64,000 nucleotides of DNA, taken from Bicyclus anynana. Its lineage: Eukaryota > Arthropoda > Insecta > Lepidoptera > Nymphalidae. Position 1 is the first letter of the stretch. The number at the start of each line of letters is the position of its first letter. The notes below the pieces were generated by a model that was not told the origin of the DNA, did not search any database, and saw only the letters and a program-made list of their open reading frames with translations. The position numbers were made by a program, and so were the translations under genes. The stretch is taken from assembly GCF_947172395.1 (NCBI RefSeq), contig NC_069099.1:15691740-15755739 (forward strand), written 5' to 3'. This document shows positions 23,401-30,130 of this stretch, piece after piece.

Positions 23401-24177
23401 CAGTGTGGACTGGCAGCACCGTGTGTTTACTACTGTGTATACTTTGTGGTAATCTAGAGGACAAACCTGAAGCATAATTGATCTTAAATTGTTTACTGTG
23501 GGCATGGAGAGCATGTCGGGCAGGGTTGGTGAGTGTTTACTAGTATTAAAAGGCGCCTTTAAACCACAACCTTGGTCACAAGTCCAGGGACTTGCTCGAT
23601 GTACTTCCTCTACCACAACTACCAGGGTACAATAGTAAAATTAAGAGTAGTTTATTGTGTAAGCGATTAGTGAGGTTAAGCATAGCATACCTATTGTAAT
23701 TGGCAGAGCCGATGACCAAGGTTAGGTCAGCGGTTCTGTACCATATTTTTATTAATGAATCTACGATTTTTACGACATATATAAAGTAATAGATGCCCTT
23801 AATGTTTAGTTGTAGTAATACAATTTTGCAACAGATGGCGCTTTAATTAACCATTATAATTATAATCTACAGTATACGACATAATTATTAATAAATTGAC
23901 CGTTTCCAATTGCAGATCTCACAGCCACAACTCAAGGTCCCGGCGCAGGTCGCGCTCCCGGAGCAGGCGCTCGAAGTCAAAGTCAAAGTCCAGGTCAAAG
24001 TCAAAGTCTAAGCGGCACACCCCCAGCCCGCGGGAGGCGCAGCGGACGAGCGTGGACAGCGCCAAGTTCGTGTCCCCGGGCACCATGCGCCGGCAGAGGT
24101 CGAAGAGCTGGTCGCTACCTAAAGATGGAGAGCGTAGGAAGTCCTGGTCTAAGAGTCCAGAGAAAAAGAACGAATAA
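926..24177 (+). CDS. AKAP17A: A-kinase anchor protein 17A (XE7) orthologue, whole gene, 8 coding exons
   Basis: The joined exons give 2115 nt, in phase throughout, coding for 704 residues; the human protein is close to 695. The N-terminal third matches vertebrate AKAP17A/XE7 in recognisable blocks, such as DISDAVALYLPQRLYLK at residues 8-24, a WDSFFRDA block near 126-133 and GERPDTIH near 142-149, followed by an RRM-like segment to about 262. Residues 270-425 are highly charged and helical. An RG-rich stretch follows in exon 6, then an RS domain from about 565 to the C-terminus. In vertebrates the protein anchors protein kinase A in splicing speckles and binds SR proteins; that role is inferred here by orthology. 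The start ATG has a purine at -3 (AAG ATG A). Introns 1, 6 and 7 are swollen by retroelements, and introns 4 and 6 begin with splice-donor minisatellites. It converges on the minus-strand gene that ends at 30131. Confidence 0.93.
2824..3327 (-). pseudogene. Penelope-like GIY-YIG fragment, inverted copy
   Basis: 167 codons nearly identical to the C-terminal part of the plus-strand copy, with small changes such as AIKNNDPQKS for GIKNNDPRKS. It begins at the inverted-repeat breakpoint, so MPDIV before MRSPKD is junction sequence. Few differences between the arms suggest that both copies arrived together or recently. Confidence 0.8.
3518..4285 (+). pseudogene. Penelope-like polyprotein C-terminus with GIY-YIG endonuclease (5'-truncated)
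   Basis: An open frame of 255 codons without the reverse transcriptase core. Residues about 105-145 hold the GIY-YIG signature: YKIDCSCGSSYIGQTKR, then R and EH further on. The conserved Cys pair (CSC) before SSYIGQT is typical of the Penelope version. The C-terminus is Lys/Arg-rich. A frame interruption separates it from the upstream FLDV and YRKQTHTDRYLH residues at about 3399-3485, so the copy is dead. Confidence 0.85.
4628..4835 (+). CDS. AKAP17A: AKAP17A exon 2 (residues 306-375)
   Basis: The acceptor TTTAAG restores the Arg codon. A closer AG at 4633-4634 would give a frameshift with an early stop, so it is not used. The product is a Lys/Arg/Glu-rich helix ending in LQAIRLIEELFKRIE, closely matching the human LQSIRLIAELL segment. 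Its amphipathic pattern makes it a candidate kinase-anchoring helix (inference). Donor GAG|GTTAGT, phase 0. Confidence 0.92.
5165..5446. repeat. Foldback element in AKAP17A intron 2
   Basis: The segment at about 5165-5198 (with TGATGAGTACTGTTTAC) returns as its reverse complement at about 5412-5446, around 200 bases of AT-rich sequence. This is the layout of a small non-autonomous foldback or MITE-type element. A diverged relative lies near 43625-43680. Confidence 0.6.
5708..5861 (+). CDS. AKAP17A: AKAP17A exon 3 (residues 376-427)
   Basis: Acceptor TTTTCAG. Continues the charged helix (residues such as VRPELQRNGVKTE and RQQEKALDEQQERLRHAL). Ends in phase 1 at donor ACG|GTTAGT. Confidence 0.9.
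5862..6840. other. AKAP17A intron 3, proximal part
   Basis: AT-rich intron without a supported gene. It contains a short lepidopteran-type repeat trace at about 5875-5950 (CGACTTCAAAAA motif) and a 14-base T run at about 6298-6311. Confidence 0.5.
6842..7115 (-). mobile_element. LINE 3' end fragment (reverse transcriptase C-terminus and A-rich tail)
   Basis: The minus strand reads WRGKARDRVEWKSLEEAYVEG, the typical end of RTE-like and related non-LTR reverse transcriptases, near 6950-7035. A 3' UTR and an A-rich, TAAA-rich tail end at about 6842. It is 5'-truncated, inserted antisense in intron 3, and ends about 60 bases before the exon 4 acceptor. Confidence 0.7.
7176..7319 (+). CDS. AKAP17A: AKAP17A exon 4 (residues 427-474)
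   Basis: Acceptor TTTTCAG. Codes for RIIIRSALETKK, then a Ser/Glu-rich stretch with VKSE (a possible SUMO motif), ending in GYKPPG across the junction. The donor CCACCAG|GTGGGT is the first of about a dozen near-copies of the same junction in the minisatellite that follows. The second copy runs into a stop codon, so only this donor keeps the frame. Confidence 0.88.
7304..7700 (+). repeat. 35-bp minisatellite grown from the exon 4 / intron 4 junction
   Basis: About eleven to twelve units of 35 bp, consensus GGTACAAGCCACCAG next to GTGGGTACATTTAAGGGAC. The first unit includes the last 16 coding bases of exon 4 and its donor, so nearly every later unit carries a copy of the same 5' splice site CCACCAG|GTGGGT. 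Since 35 is not a multiple of three and each unit holds TAA, the copies are not alternative coding sequence. Confidence 0.93.
7706..7862 (-). mobile_element. tRNA-derived SINE, partial, antisense
   Basis: On the minus strand the fragment holds a pol III B-box (GGTTCGAATCC variant) near 7835-7850, the CCAACTTTTTAATTATGTGC region and the AGAATT...AATTCTC hairpin seen in the fuller copies at 24247 and 50331. It directly abuts the minisatellite. Confidence 0.7.
8053..8133 (+). CDS. AKAP17A: AKAP17A exon 5 (residues 475-501)
   Basis: Acceptor GTTCGCAG and donor CAGA|GTAAGA. A short Gly/Tyr/Phe/Pro-rich exon (AGMFGYNPYGFNYAF followed by a Pro run). Phases match on both sides. It is GC-rich against an AT-rich intron. 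Confidence 0.85.
8290..8545 (+). repeat. Interspersed repeat family A, copy 1
   Basis: Shares the TTAGCCCTTGACTACAATCT...GATGCAATCTAAGATG block and the GGAACGCTAAATCGCTTGG block with copies at about 22225-22440 and 56110-56275, all in plus orientation. Non-coding. I do not know its class. Confidence 0.7.
8907..8938 (+). repeat. (GAT)n microsatellite
   Basis: About nine GAT units in AKAP17A intron 5, directly after TATGGGTTGATAAT, the usual end of the tRNA-derived SINE family, so probably the expanded tail of a lost SINE copy. Confidence 0.8.
9290..9600 (+). repeat. Helitron-related interspersed repeat, incomplete
   Basis: Contains AACGAGGAAGGCTATA and CACGCTACGA.CAATAGGAGC, blocks shared with Helitron-type copies at 59040-59302 and, for the first block, those at 39494, 49363 and 57501. 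The ends are not clear here. Confidence 0.45.
9697..9841 (+). CDS. AKAP17A: AKAP17A exon 6 (residues 502-549), RGRG stretch
   Basis: Acceptor GTTCCAG. Codes for SMYYPVRGAYYPPP and then RGRGRGRGR, an RNA-binding-type RG repeat, ending in DATQQYYQ. The donor CCA|GTGAGT ends the exon in phase 2. The last 40 bases of the exon and the donor are repeated about five more times in the array that follows. Confidence 0.86.
9800..10383 (+). repeat. About 107-bp tandem array grown from the exon 6 / intron 6 junction
   Basis: About six units. Each begins with the last coding bases of exon 6 (GACGC.ACGCA.CAGTACTACCA), runs over the donor GTGAGT and includes the palindromic hairpin GGGTCTCTCAGACCC. The second unit has lost the donor (CTAGTAATTT), three others keep ACCA|GTGAGT, and the last has TATAA|GTGAGA. 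A further copy of the hairpin motif stands at about 15987-16002, before exon 7, on the far side of the DIRS insertion. Confidence 0.92.
10600..10760 (+). promoter_or_regulatory. Candidate internal promoter of DIRS copy E1
   Basis: Inside the left ITR, a GC-rich stretch with a CCAAT box in inverse orientation (ATTGG at about 10660) is followed by a possible initiator, ATCAGTT (about 10699-10705), then a leader ending in a donor-like CGCTGTGAGT. The initiator is like the arthropod TCAGT. No functional evidence. Confidence 0.3.
11280..12200 (+). repeat. 5' tandem repeats of DIRS copy E1
   Basis: Two related blocks. The first (about 11280-11660) has three to four units with CCTGGACGTATTTGCA and a CCGCCCCTCGCGGGGGC-type hairpin. 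The second (about 11700-12180) has about 2.5 units near 200 bp, each with ATGCATGA, a CCACCCTCGCGGGGTG hairpin and CACAGCCTTGCTTG. The hairpins vary with compensating-looking changes (CCCTCATGGGG, CCCTCGCGAGGGG). They sit between the left ITR and the coding remains. Confidence 0.75.
12283..12545 (-). mobile_element. tRNA-derived SINE (second family), inserted in DIRS copy E1
   Basis: The minus strand starts GACGGCCGTGTGGCGCAGTG, which holds a pol III A-box (TGGCGCAGTGGG), and has a B-box (GGTTCGATTCCC) about 35 bases later. The tRNA-like head is followed by an unrelated body and ends in a TATTTATTTATT-rich tail near 12285. It resembles tRNA-headed SINEs of Lepidoptera. It is not a functional tRNA gene because no cloverleaf 3' half with acceptor stem closes. 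Confidence 0.8.
13320..13620 (+). pseudogene. DIRS reverse transcriptase remnant (E1)
   Basis: The frame beginning near 13373 reads KFQRCFLRFVYRELLEITSL, then SFELCMS, then VHIDNFIIY. These correspond to the DIRS-type fingers/palm order FLRF...L..LPFGL.....Y.DDF. The LPFGL motif has become LSFEL and the catalytic Y-x-D-D has become HIDN, so it is dead. Confidence 0.75.
14760..14960 (+). pseudogene. DIRS tyrosine recombinase remnant (E1)
   Basis: One frame reads LSEKRVYDLTLLSIG, then after stops LILAEIWLKNR and LIWLEI. These fit the DIRS recombinase pattern S.RRVHDLTLL followed by FWPKFGSKTDR and RQSGW. The catalytic C-terminal part was not found downstream. Confidence 0.65.
15425..15523 (+). 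repeat. Internal complementary region (ICR) of DIRS copy E1
   Basis: Bases 15425-15464 complement the left end and 15465-15523 complement the right end of the element, end to end. In DIRS biology such a block templates joining of the termini into a circular cDNA. The junction reads TTTTAATAGCAG. Confidence 0.85.
16049..16252 (+). CDS. AKAP17A: AKAP17A exon 7 (residues 550-617), RS domain first half
   Basis: Acceptor TTCCCGCAG. After YFKKLSEAEQRNEHD the exon is almost pure Arg/Ser dipeptide, with an in-frame internal duplication around RRRSYSRSRSRS. It lies alone between two 5-kb DIRS retroelements. The intron upstream of its acceptor still carries one copy of the hairpin motif of the exon 6 minisatellite. 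Confidence 0.9.
16253..16920. repeat. Start of AKAP17A intron 7: repeat-like sequence
   Basis: No gene. Bases 16425-16575 and 16735-16840 share GTGGCC- and CCGGACACAAG-type blocks, some inverted (CACCGGCCAC / CCGGCCACAAG), suggesting a small degenerate element. Short open frames here have no recognisable product. Confidence 0.4.
16921..17031. repeat. Near-perfect palindromic foldback element, about 111 bp
   Basis: The arm with CGCGTTAACGTAAATGCGAA and the block GGAATTGAAACAGT returns inverted as ACTGTTTCAATT and TTCGCGTTTACGTTAACGCG. The centre is GTGCCA-CTAGA-TGGCAC, itself a hairpin. A transcript of either strand would fold into one long stem. Outer partial symmetry (CCTAGTGG near 16887, CCACTAGG near 17050) suggests nesting in a larger element. 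Confidence 0.75.
17032..17870. other. AKAP17A intron 7, unassigned
   Basis: AT-rich with T runs at about 17148-17157 and 17210-17221. I see no coding exon, and no element whose two ends I can define. Confidence 0.4.
17875..18233 (+). repeat. Left part of an older repeat interrupted by DIRS copy E2
   Basis: Two CCAAT boxes (GACCAATAGG near 17885, TCCAATGGC near 17915) precede a leader-like stretch with CGCGTTAGTGATTTTGT (about 18193-18209). That block continues, after the 5.2-kb insertion, at 23480-23560. A paralogue without the insertion is at about 54400-54560. It looks like the promoter and leader of some mobile element, type unknown. Confidence 0.55.
18588..18713 (-). repeat. Internal complementary region (ICR) of DIRS copy E2
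   Basis: Bases 18588-18660 are the reverse complement of the 3' end (18240-18312). Bases 18664-18713 are the complement of the 5' end (23430-23479). The two parts meet at ATTAATTATGC, the joined-termini junction. Confidence 0.85.
18801..19146 (-). pseudogene. DIRS tyrosine recombinase C-terminal remnant (E2)
   Basis: Two overlapping minus frames read ICPVGTLHFYFHTTQSLR...KLFI and, after a frameshift, ATTSKAHGLNINLNLIIKYA with AGWSSNSLTFEKFCNRY. This is the box pattern CPV..L..Y...T..LR...LF and H..ATSKA.G......I...AGWS...TF.KFYNR of DIRS recombinases. The catalytic residues near the shift cannot be read reliably. Confidence 0.75.
19500..19925 (-). pseudogene. DIRS RNase H / connection region remnant (E2)
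   Basis: The minus strand reads FGKPETDLFTRRLTKKCARY, then ISWHRDPDAFIIDAFTI, then VVPLIKESFYFQNHL. This matches the DIRS block DLFASR.N.KC..YVSW..DPDA.A.DAF. Stops follow DAFTI. Confidence 0.7.
20399..20442 (+). repeat. Long poly(T) tract
   Basis: More than forty T residues in a row, inside the DIRS copy, followed by TCGTTTGTTTAG. It could be the A-tail of a small retroposed insertion on the minus strand, but no body was identified. Confidence 0.75.
20860..21015 (-). pseudogene. DIRS reverse transcriptase remnant (E2)
   Basis: The minus strand reads SFIFLIRKHNRKYRFILNFK, then LNRFIDT, the fingers motif of DIRS reverse transcriptase (S.FL..K..GKYRFILNLK.LN.F). Frames need shifts and contain stops. 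Confidence 0.65.
21609..21975 (-). pseudogene. DIRS Gag-like remnant (E2)
   Basis: Two overlapping minus frames. The first reads LDLAIRLQHI...CNLAPMLNPVVVG, and the second LRDKNKPYNRATAISAKELA. The proline/asparagine box (P.LNP) followed by RDK...N.A resembles Gag of DIRS elements, and it stands where Gag should be. Confidence 0.55.
22220..22440 (+). repeat. Interspersed repeat family A, copy 2
   Basis: Shares TTAGCCCTTGATTACAATTT, GATGCAATCTAAGAG and GGAACGCTAAATCGCTTGG with the copy at 8290. Inserted into the DIRS copy E2. Confidence 0.7.
22450..22985 (-). repeat. 5' tandem repeats of DIRS copy E2
   Basis: About 2.5 units near 230 bp, each with AGTCCCTAAGACTACCCGCA, a GACGCAATTATC block, GATAATCCCGTAGATTACCC and ACATCCGTTTTTTCAAGTGA. 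They lie between the 5' terminal repeat and the Gag remains, as in E1, although the sequence is unrelated. Confidence 0.8.
23480..23640 (+). repeat. Right part of the older repeat interrupted by DIRS copy E2
   Basis: Begins GATCTTAAATTG and holds GTGGGCATGGAGAGCATGTC, matched at about 54511-54530 by GTGTGGGCATGGAGAACATT. An ATG at 23505 could open a short frame of about 30 codons (MESMSGRVGE...), the start of some element protein. No function seen. Confidence 0.55.
23916..24177 (+). CDS. AKAP17A: AKAP17A exon 8 (residues 618-704), RS domain end and stop
   Basis: Acceptor CCAATTGCAG restores the Arg codon split at the end of exon 7. Codes for Ser/Arg and Lys/Ser dipeptides, then a less repetitive tail with SPGTMRRQRSKSWSLPKDG, and stops at TAA 24175-24177. 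The stop codon lies inside an AATAAA hexamer. Confidence 0.92.
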
Positions 24178-24178
24178 A
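24173..24178 (+). terminator. AATAAA hexamer overlapping the AKAP17A stop codon
   Basis: The last codon GAA and the TAA stop form AATAAA. If it works as the cleavage signal the 3' UTR would be only a few tens of bases, with cleavage in the T-rich sequence at about 24190-24215. No other strong hexamer lies between here and the SINE that starts near 24247. Confidence 0.4.
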
Positions 24179-24246
24179 GCACTATATTTATCTTTATACA
24201 TTTGTCTTTTTTTAATTACCTTTAACTTTGAGTATAGTAAGTTCAG

Positions 24247-24525
24247 AGCCGTGATACCCTACTGGACCTCTGCGTCCGTTTCCGGAGGGTGTGGGTTCGA
24301 ATCCGGTTCGGGGCATTCACCTCCCAACTTTTCAGTTGTGTGCATTAAAAAAATTAACTATCACGTGTCTCAAACGGTGAAGGAAAAACATCGTGAGGAA
24401 ACCTGCATACCAGAGAATTTTCTTAATTCTCTGCGTGTGTGAAGTCTGCCAATCCGCATTGGGTAGCGTGGTGTACTATTAACTAACCCCTCTCATTTTG
24501 AGATGAGACTCGAGCTCAGCAGTGA
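24247..24525 (+). mobile_element. tRNA-derived SINE, near full length
   Basis: Head GCCGTGATACCCTACTGGAC (A-box region), B-box GGTTCGAATCC (about 24294-24304), the CCAACTTTTCAGTTGTGTGC body, the AGAATT...AATTCTC hairpin and the CGAGCTCAGCAGTGA 3' part. Same family as the copies at 50331, 56623 and 58527. Confidence 0.8.
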
Positions 24526-27500
24526 CAATCACAATCTTGCCTTACAATACTTACCTAAAACTGTTGACCAGCTATTGAACTATTAGGGTAAAGAGCTAAT
24601 AGAACTTCATCGTTTTAAAGTTTGAACCACCAAACCATGTAAAATGATAAGTAATCATGAAATACTATTAAACTATTATTATAGGTAATCATGAATAACT
24701 GTAATGTTAAGCAGAACATTAGGTATATTGAAATAAAACTGAAAAACATTTAGATAAAGAATCCTTTATTTCTCAAACACAAGAGTCATCGACTCTACAA
24801 AGGACTGCAATAATTAGAAGAGCTATTGCGATAAACATATCGAATACTTTATACGTTACTTAACTACGCCATAAATAATTTAGTTTCAGCAACATTTACA
24901 CACGTGTCCGCGTAAAACTCACATGCCTCTCATCCAAGCACGCTTGCTTAAATCTAATTGCTTAGGATACATGAAAATAAATAATTGTGAAAATACCGAA
25001 CTTATTTCAGACAACGCCTGAGTATACACATTGGCCATTCGAGACTCCACTAAACGTTTTTTTTTAAAACAGAGCCTAAGAAGACTGGAAGATTTTTTTG
25101 GTTATTTATTAAAAAAAAAATGTATTGTGTATTCATTTTCATTTATTATTACTTTTCAATTAAAGTTAACTTTTTAGGTTAAGAACTGTAGGTACATCTT
25201 TTATTCCTTACTGTAAATATTGTGTAGGTAAAGCCTATGGCTTTAGGTAGGTACTGTTTCTTATATCTTTCAATTTTACGTCTTAAGGGTAGGAATGTCG
25301 TTCGGTATATACAACATACAGACCTTAAGACAATTATTTCTGTGCAAACCCATTTTGTCTTGTCTAATTATTATGGAATTATAATTTTCAAAATGATATG
25401 AAAAGCTATGCAAAGCTGTTCTTTATTACAAGTTCTATAAAAATAAAAACTTCCGAGCAATTAATGAACACATTTTAGAGTGGCAAAAATATTTGTCGGA
25501 ATTGTACTCTCACTCACTTATTGTTTGCAGTATTAACCAGTGGCGAAGGATGAAATTTTAACGAAGTTAAGCCCTCCCATAGAAAAGGTCGATACAAACG
25601 CCCGTTTCTACATCCATTCATATTCATTACAATAATGAATATGTATAGATTTTTAAAAGGCAACCCAGCGGGAATCGACCCGTATGAACTCTTCGCCGCT
25701 GGTACATACATAAAATTATTATCAATTTTTAGTATTTGTATCATTTAATGAAATCTCGACGTGGCCTCGCTAGCTATCTATAGGAACCAGACCTCTAATA
25801 TTCGCGACCTTACTACATTAAACTTTACATCTAGCCAATACTATGTCACTGGAAAGATCAGGTAATTTTCGTTAAAATTATAAAGAAATATTATATACAC
25901 ATCACAGATTTTAATGAAGACAGTGATTTTAAATTTAATTTTAACTAATTTGACAGATAAAATGTGACATTAAACATATTATTTACATTCTTTTAAGTGT
26001 GTAAAGACTACTATTTTTACATGTGTCAATTTACATTTATCATTTATTTACACCTCTAGAATTATAAACCTAAACCTACTTCGATTGTCATTATACATTT
26101 TTTATTGGTCATCAATATAAAAAAAAAATTGTATAATCAAGTATGTCAAGAAATGTTCATTTTAATAAACGTTATTAGAAACAAACAGACTAAATAATTT
26201 ACGCAAAACTGTGAAATACATACATTTATTTTTAACTGACTCCAAAAAAGGAGGCTCACAATTCGACTGTATGTTTTTTTTTAATATAATCGCTCAAATG
26301 TCTGATGTGTTCTCGTGAAGGAACATTTTGCACAAAAGTTGTAGTCAAAAAAATTAACAACACTGTCTTCATTTAAATCTGCTTTACAACATGATCGCAC
26401 ATTGCACTGCACTTTTATAAATTTTGAAATTTGTAGCATCAAAAAAAATATACAACTTCCATAGAAATAATTCAAACTCTCGGTACACAGAAATACTTTT
26501 ATGTTGTATGTGCGATCAGTTTCAAACAATGATATTTATTTCTATAAGTTAAATAAAATAATTACTCTCGCATGGTAATAAAGTTTATTGAAGTTTTGTT
26601 TTCTCGAGTTCCCATACTAAGCAAAGTTACGATTGACACAGGTACAGTGTGCTAAATATTATAATATTCAAAATTAATATAATATTATATTCAATAGATT
26701 TGTGCGTATATATTGATAGGATATATATTTTTAATATAGACTAATATACTGTTTAAAACAATTTGAATATATATGATTGTTATATTGTTCATCAAATTCA
26801 AACGTTGGTGCTAATTCAGATGTTAATTAATCTGTAACTACAGTAAAATTAACTGTTGTAAAATAGTGCATTTTAATGGAAGCATTGATATAAAAATTCT
26901 TTCATTTCAATTCAAAGAATTGTGATTTAATAAGCACAATCAATTTAAATTTTACTATTGCTCATGACAGACAGATAACTGAAAACATATAATGCTTTGT
27001 TACATAAAAAAATGTAAACAAAAACATTGACATTCTCTGTTGATTCTGTCAATTTGCAGAGTGAGAATTGTCACAAATAACAATTGTATTTTAAACCAAC
27101 CAATACTGTTATTTGGAAAATATATTATAGAAAAGTCTCATATAAGTCTATATAGTGTTAAGGATCATATAGATAAAATAGTGGTAAACAAAAAAAAATA
27201 AGCCTTGGCTGATTTTGTCGTGGGCTCTTCTCGGACCGAGGCGCGTTTGATACCCTCGTAACTTTAATTTTAAATTTTCGCCTTTAATTACCACCATTAA
27301 ATCATGACATAGCTTGACTTTTCAAAAGAGCTTGTAAACTACGCTTAATTGAAATAAATGAAATTTAAATTTGAATTTTGAATCTAAGTACTGATTAAAA
27401 TTTGTACACACACTGTACCTAAATAAAACAAAATAATTTTGAAACTCATTTATAAGGCAAACTCTGCACTAAATTGACAGATGCTACACTAGTTTTATTG

Positions 27501-28480
27501 CCTTTCTTTACCTGTCAATTTAGTTGACAGTTTTTTACCATATAAAGAGACTGAATTGTTATCTTACATCTTAACATTTTTACAATTTTTATTACTTCAA
27601 ATATATAAAAAAATTATGGAATTTTAAAATTGTGATGAAAAATTTTAAAGCTTAATAATTTACTATTTCATTGACTGTACAACTGTATGTATGTACAACT
27701 TCAATATACTTTTATATATATATTAATGTCTTTTATAGTAAAATATTATGACATTTAATTTACATATAAGCATTGCTAAGGTCCCTGCAGAATGAAAACT
27801 CTTTATTGATTGTTAGTTAAATATAGATTGGCGGGCATTGTAAAAACATTAATTTACTAGTGAATAATAATAGTAATAATTTAGCATTTCAAATAGTCTG
27901 TCCGCCATATTGGATTTAAGTCACGTGACTATTTTTTTCGTATTCCTGACAGCAAACTCTTTCATTTGATATCGCTAACATAGGTTTGAATTTCAAACAG
28001 CCAGTCCGCCATCTTGGGGAGGCCGCCATATTGGATTGTAATGATAATGACATTTCTTAGATAGTCATGTGTGATCATAAGAACTCAGAGCGTGTGCAAA
28101 ATTTCATCCTAATCGAAGACCGTGAAGTGGGTCAAATTAGGATTCCAAAATTTTCTTACATACATAGTTAGTTACAAGTAAAGCTTACTTTAAAGCGTGT
28201 TAAAAAAGAAACCATTTTCAAAAATTTGTCTTTCTGTGAATCTGCCAATTAGTTGCAATATCTTCAGAGACGAAGCAGTTTAATTCTACGCCTATCACAA
28301 AGTCTGCCATTTGTAAGGACCCTAACAAATCTCACAGATGTAAAACTGCAATTATTTACAAAATACATCAACACACCCAGATAACATATACAGCGTGACG
28401 AGACATTGTGCATCTTGAGTATTATATAATAATTCATGTGGTTTTAATCTATATTTATGTCTGCTACTGCTCACAACCGA
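24526..28480. other. AT-rich region between the convergent genes
   Basis: No coding exon found. On the minus strand an AATAAA hexamer lies at about 24764-24769, so all or part of 24.7-30.1 kb could be a long 3' UTR of the minus-strand gene, which would explain the relative lack of mobile elements. That is an inference. A CCGCCATATTGGATT-containing repeat occurs twice at about 27900-28040. Confidence 0.4.
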
Positions 28481-28484
28481 TACA

Positions 28485-28800
28485 GCCGTGATGGCTCAAT
28501 GGATATGACCTCACCTACGAGTCAGAGGATTTCTAGGTTCGAATCTGGTCCAGGTCCTCCAACTTTTCATCATCATCATCATCATTATCAACCCATATTC
28601 AGCTCACTGCTGAGCTGGAGTTTCCTCTCACAGTTAGAGGGTTAGGTTTTAGTCCACCACGCTGGCCCAATGTGGATTGGCAGACTTCACACACGCAGAG
28701 AATTAAGAAAATTCTCTGGTATGCAGGTTTCCTCACGATGTTTTTCCTTCACCGTTTGAGACACGTGATATTACTTTTTTACCAACTTTGCATACATGAG
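28485..28800. mobile_element. SINE head and inverted SINE tail, composite
   Basis: 28485-28565 is a plus-strand SINE head with B-box GGTTCGAATCTGG, followed by an ATC repeat. 28575-28780 is the minus-strand 3' part of the same family (GCTCACTGCTGAGCT...ACCACGCTGGCCCAATG...CACGTGATATTA). A third small AGAATT/AATTCTC piece lies at about 28798-28818. Nested or rearranged copies. Confidence 0.7.
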
Positions 28801-29790
28801 AATTTTCTTAATTCTCTACATGTGAAGTGTCTCAACAAGTTGTCTCTGCACGCTGCAATGTACCAGATCTATCCAACTAAAGTATAAATCTCACAACGAT
28901 AGCCTTTGATCTAAGAAACAAATTTAAATTATAATGTTCTCAGTCTTCTATTACAATATAGCTATTATATATAGATCATTTAACATTAGATCTTTCGGAT
29001 TTACAAAATGTTTTTTTATACAATTTGTACATCATATAACTATGCGTGTATATTATAGAAATTGACCTGACCTAAAATTACAATAATATTTTCCTTTAAA
29101 CTATTTGATTTCAACTTCTTTAATACAAGTTGTTTTTTTATTACATCTAAATAAAATTAATTTTGTGATGACAATATTGAATCTATTGTACTAAACAATT
29201 TCGAGACTTTTAAAAAAAGTATAATTTTGTCTCATTCAATTTAACAATTCCCCCATCTCATCTGGTGACAAGTGACAATGACATCCAAAATTTATTTTTT
29301 TAGGGGTTTTGCATTAAAGTTAAAATCCCTGAATCTTGGACCGTGATGTCACTTACTATCAGAAGAGATCACATTCATACACTAATTCGTCATACAGTAA
29401 AAAAAAATTGGAGGACAATGTGGTTTTTAAAAGGTACCATTTGCCATGTTACATAATCTTAACAAAAAAAAGCCTACTGTATTAACAGTGTATGACAGAT
29501 GTACTGTTAATACAATAGCTTTTTCACAACAAAACACTAGCATAAAGCGCTTTCTATAATAAATTAACTACCAATTAGGTAGATCTTTTCCCATTCCTTT
29601 CGAGATCCATCTCTATATAAATAAACAATAACCTTAATGTTTAAAATATTGTTAATCAGCGTCACTTATTTAGTGTCACTTTCATCACCAACCAACCAAC
29701 CACCAAATGTCACTTTACTCTGTCATTTCGTTGTTAATAACAATTAATGTACATACAGTTTAGTCATTGGTTTTGTTTCATTTCATCATC
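28801..29790. other. AT-rich stretch 3' of the minus-strand gene
   Basis: No gene seen. An imperfect hairpin pair around TGTATTAACAG / CTGTTAATACA lies at about 29478-29514. This may be 3' UTR of the minus-strand gene. Confidence 0.4.
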
Positions 29791-29799
29791 ACACTTTTA

Positions 29800-30110
29800 T
29801 TTGATCACAATGTTTTGACACATTTGACACATCACAAGATCAGTATTGTTGACCGTCATTGGTGATCATCACCCACTGTCACTATAATTGTTTTACATTG
29901 TCTCCATCTCACCACCAGTACCATTCACTGGTGACAATTACTCAGTGTCACTTGACCACAACATCAGTACTGTTTTTCACCGTTCCATCACTGGTGACGA
30001 TCACCTAGTGTCACCTGTGTATTTTGCAACATGCCCACAACATCAGTACCGTTTATCACTGTTCCGTCACTTGTGACGATCACTCAGTGTCACTACCGTA
30101 CGCGTGGCCC
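29800..30110 (-). repeat. Imperfect tandem array just 3' of the stop codon of the minus-strand gene
   Basis: About four diverged units of 70-90 bp around CACTGGTGACGATCACTCAG, TGTCAC and ACAACATCAGTAC. TGGTGA/TCACCA and GTGAC/GTCAC symmetries allow small hairpins. If the stop at 30131 is right, the array lies in the 3' UTR. Confidence 0.75.
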
Positions 30111-30130
30111 ATCAACCCGTAGTGCGAGTG

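Larger units (their letters stand above)
18234..23479 (-). mobile_element. DIRS-type tyrosine-recombinase retrotransposon, decayed, copy E2 (intron 7, antisense)
   Basis: Same architecture as E1 in the opposite direction and of nearly equal length. The element reads on the minus strand: 5' end near 23479, tandem repeats (22450-22985), Gag-like remains (21609-21975), reverse transcriptase (about 20870-21010), RNase H-like region (about 19500-19925), tyrosine recombinase (18801-19146), ICR (about 18588-18713) and 3' end near 18234. ATAATT is present at both outer borders (18234-18239, 23474-23479) and at the ICR junction. The terminal repeats contain ACAAAGTATACACAGTAG and a long T run, in two copies at about 18300-18425 and 23325-23450. 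All frames are broken. Confidence 0.86.

Noticed and set aside
23206..23616. Minus-strand open frame of 136 codons
   Set aside because: It crosses the border of DIRS copy E2 into unrelated host repeat and includes the translated poly(T) tract as a Phe run.
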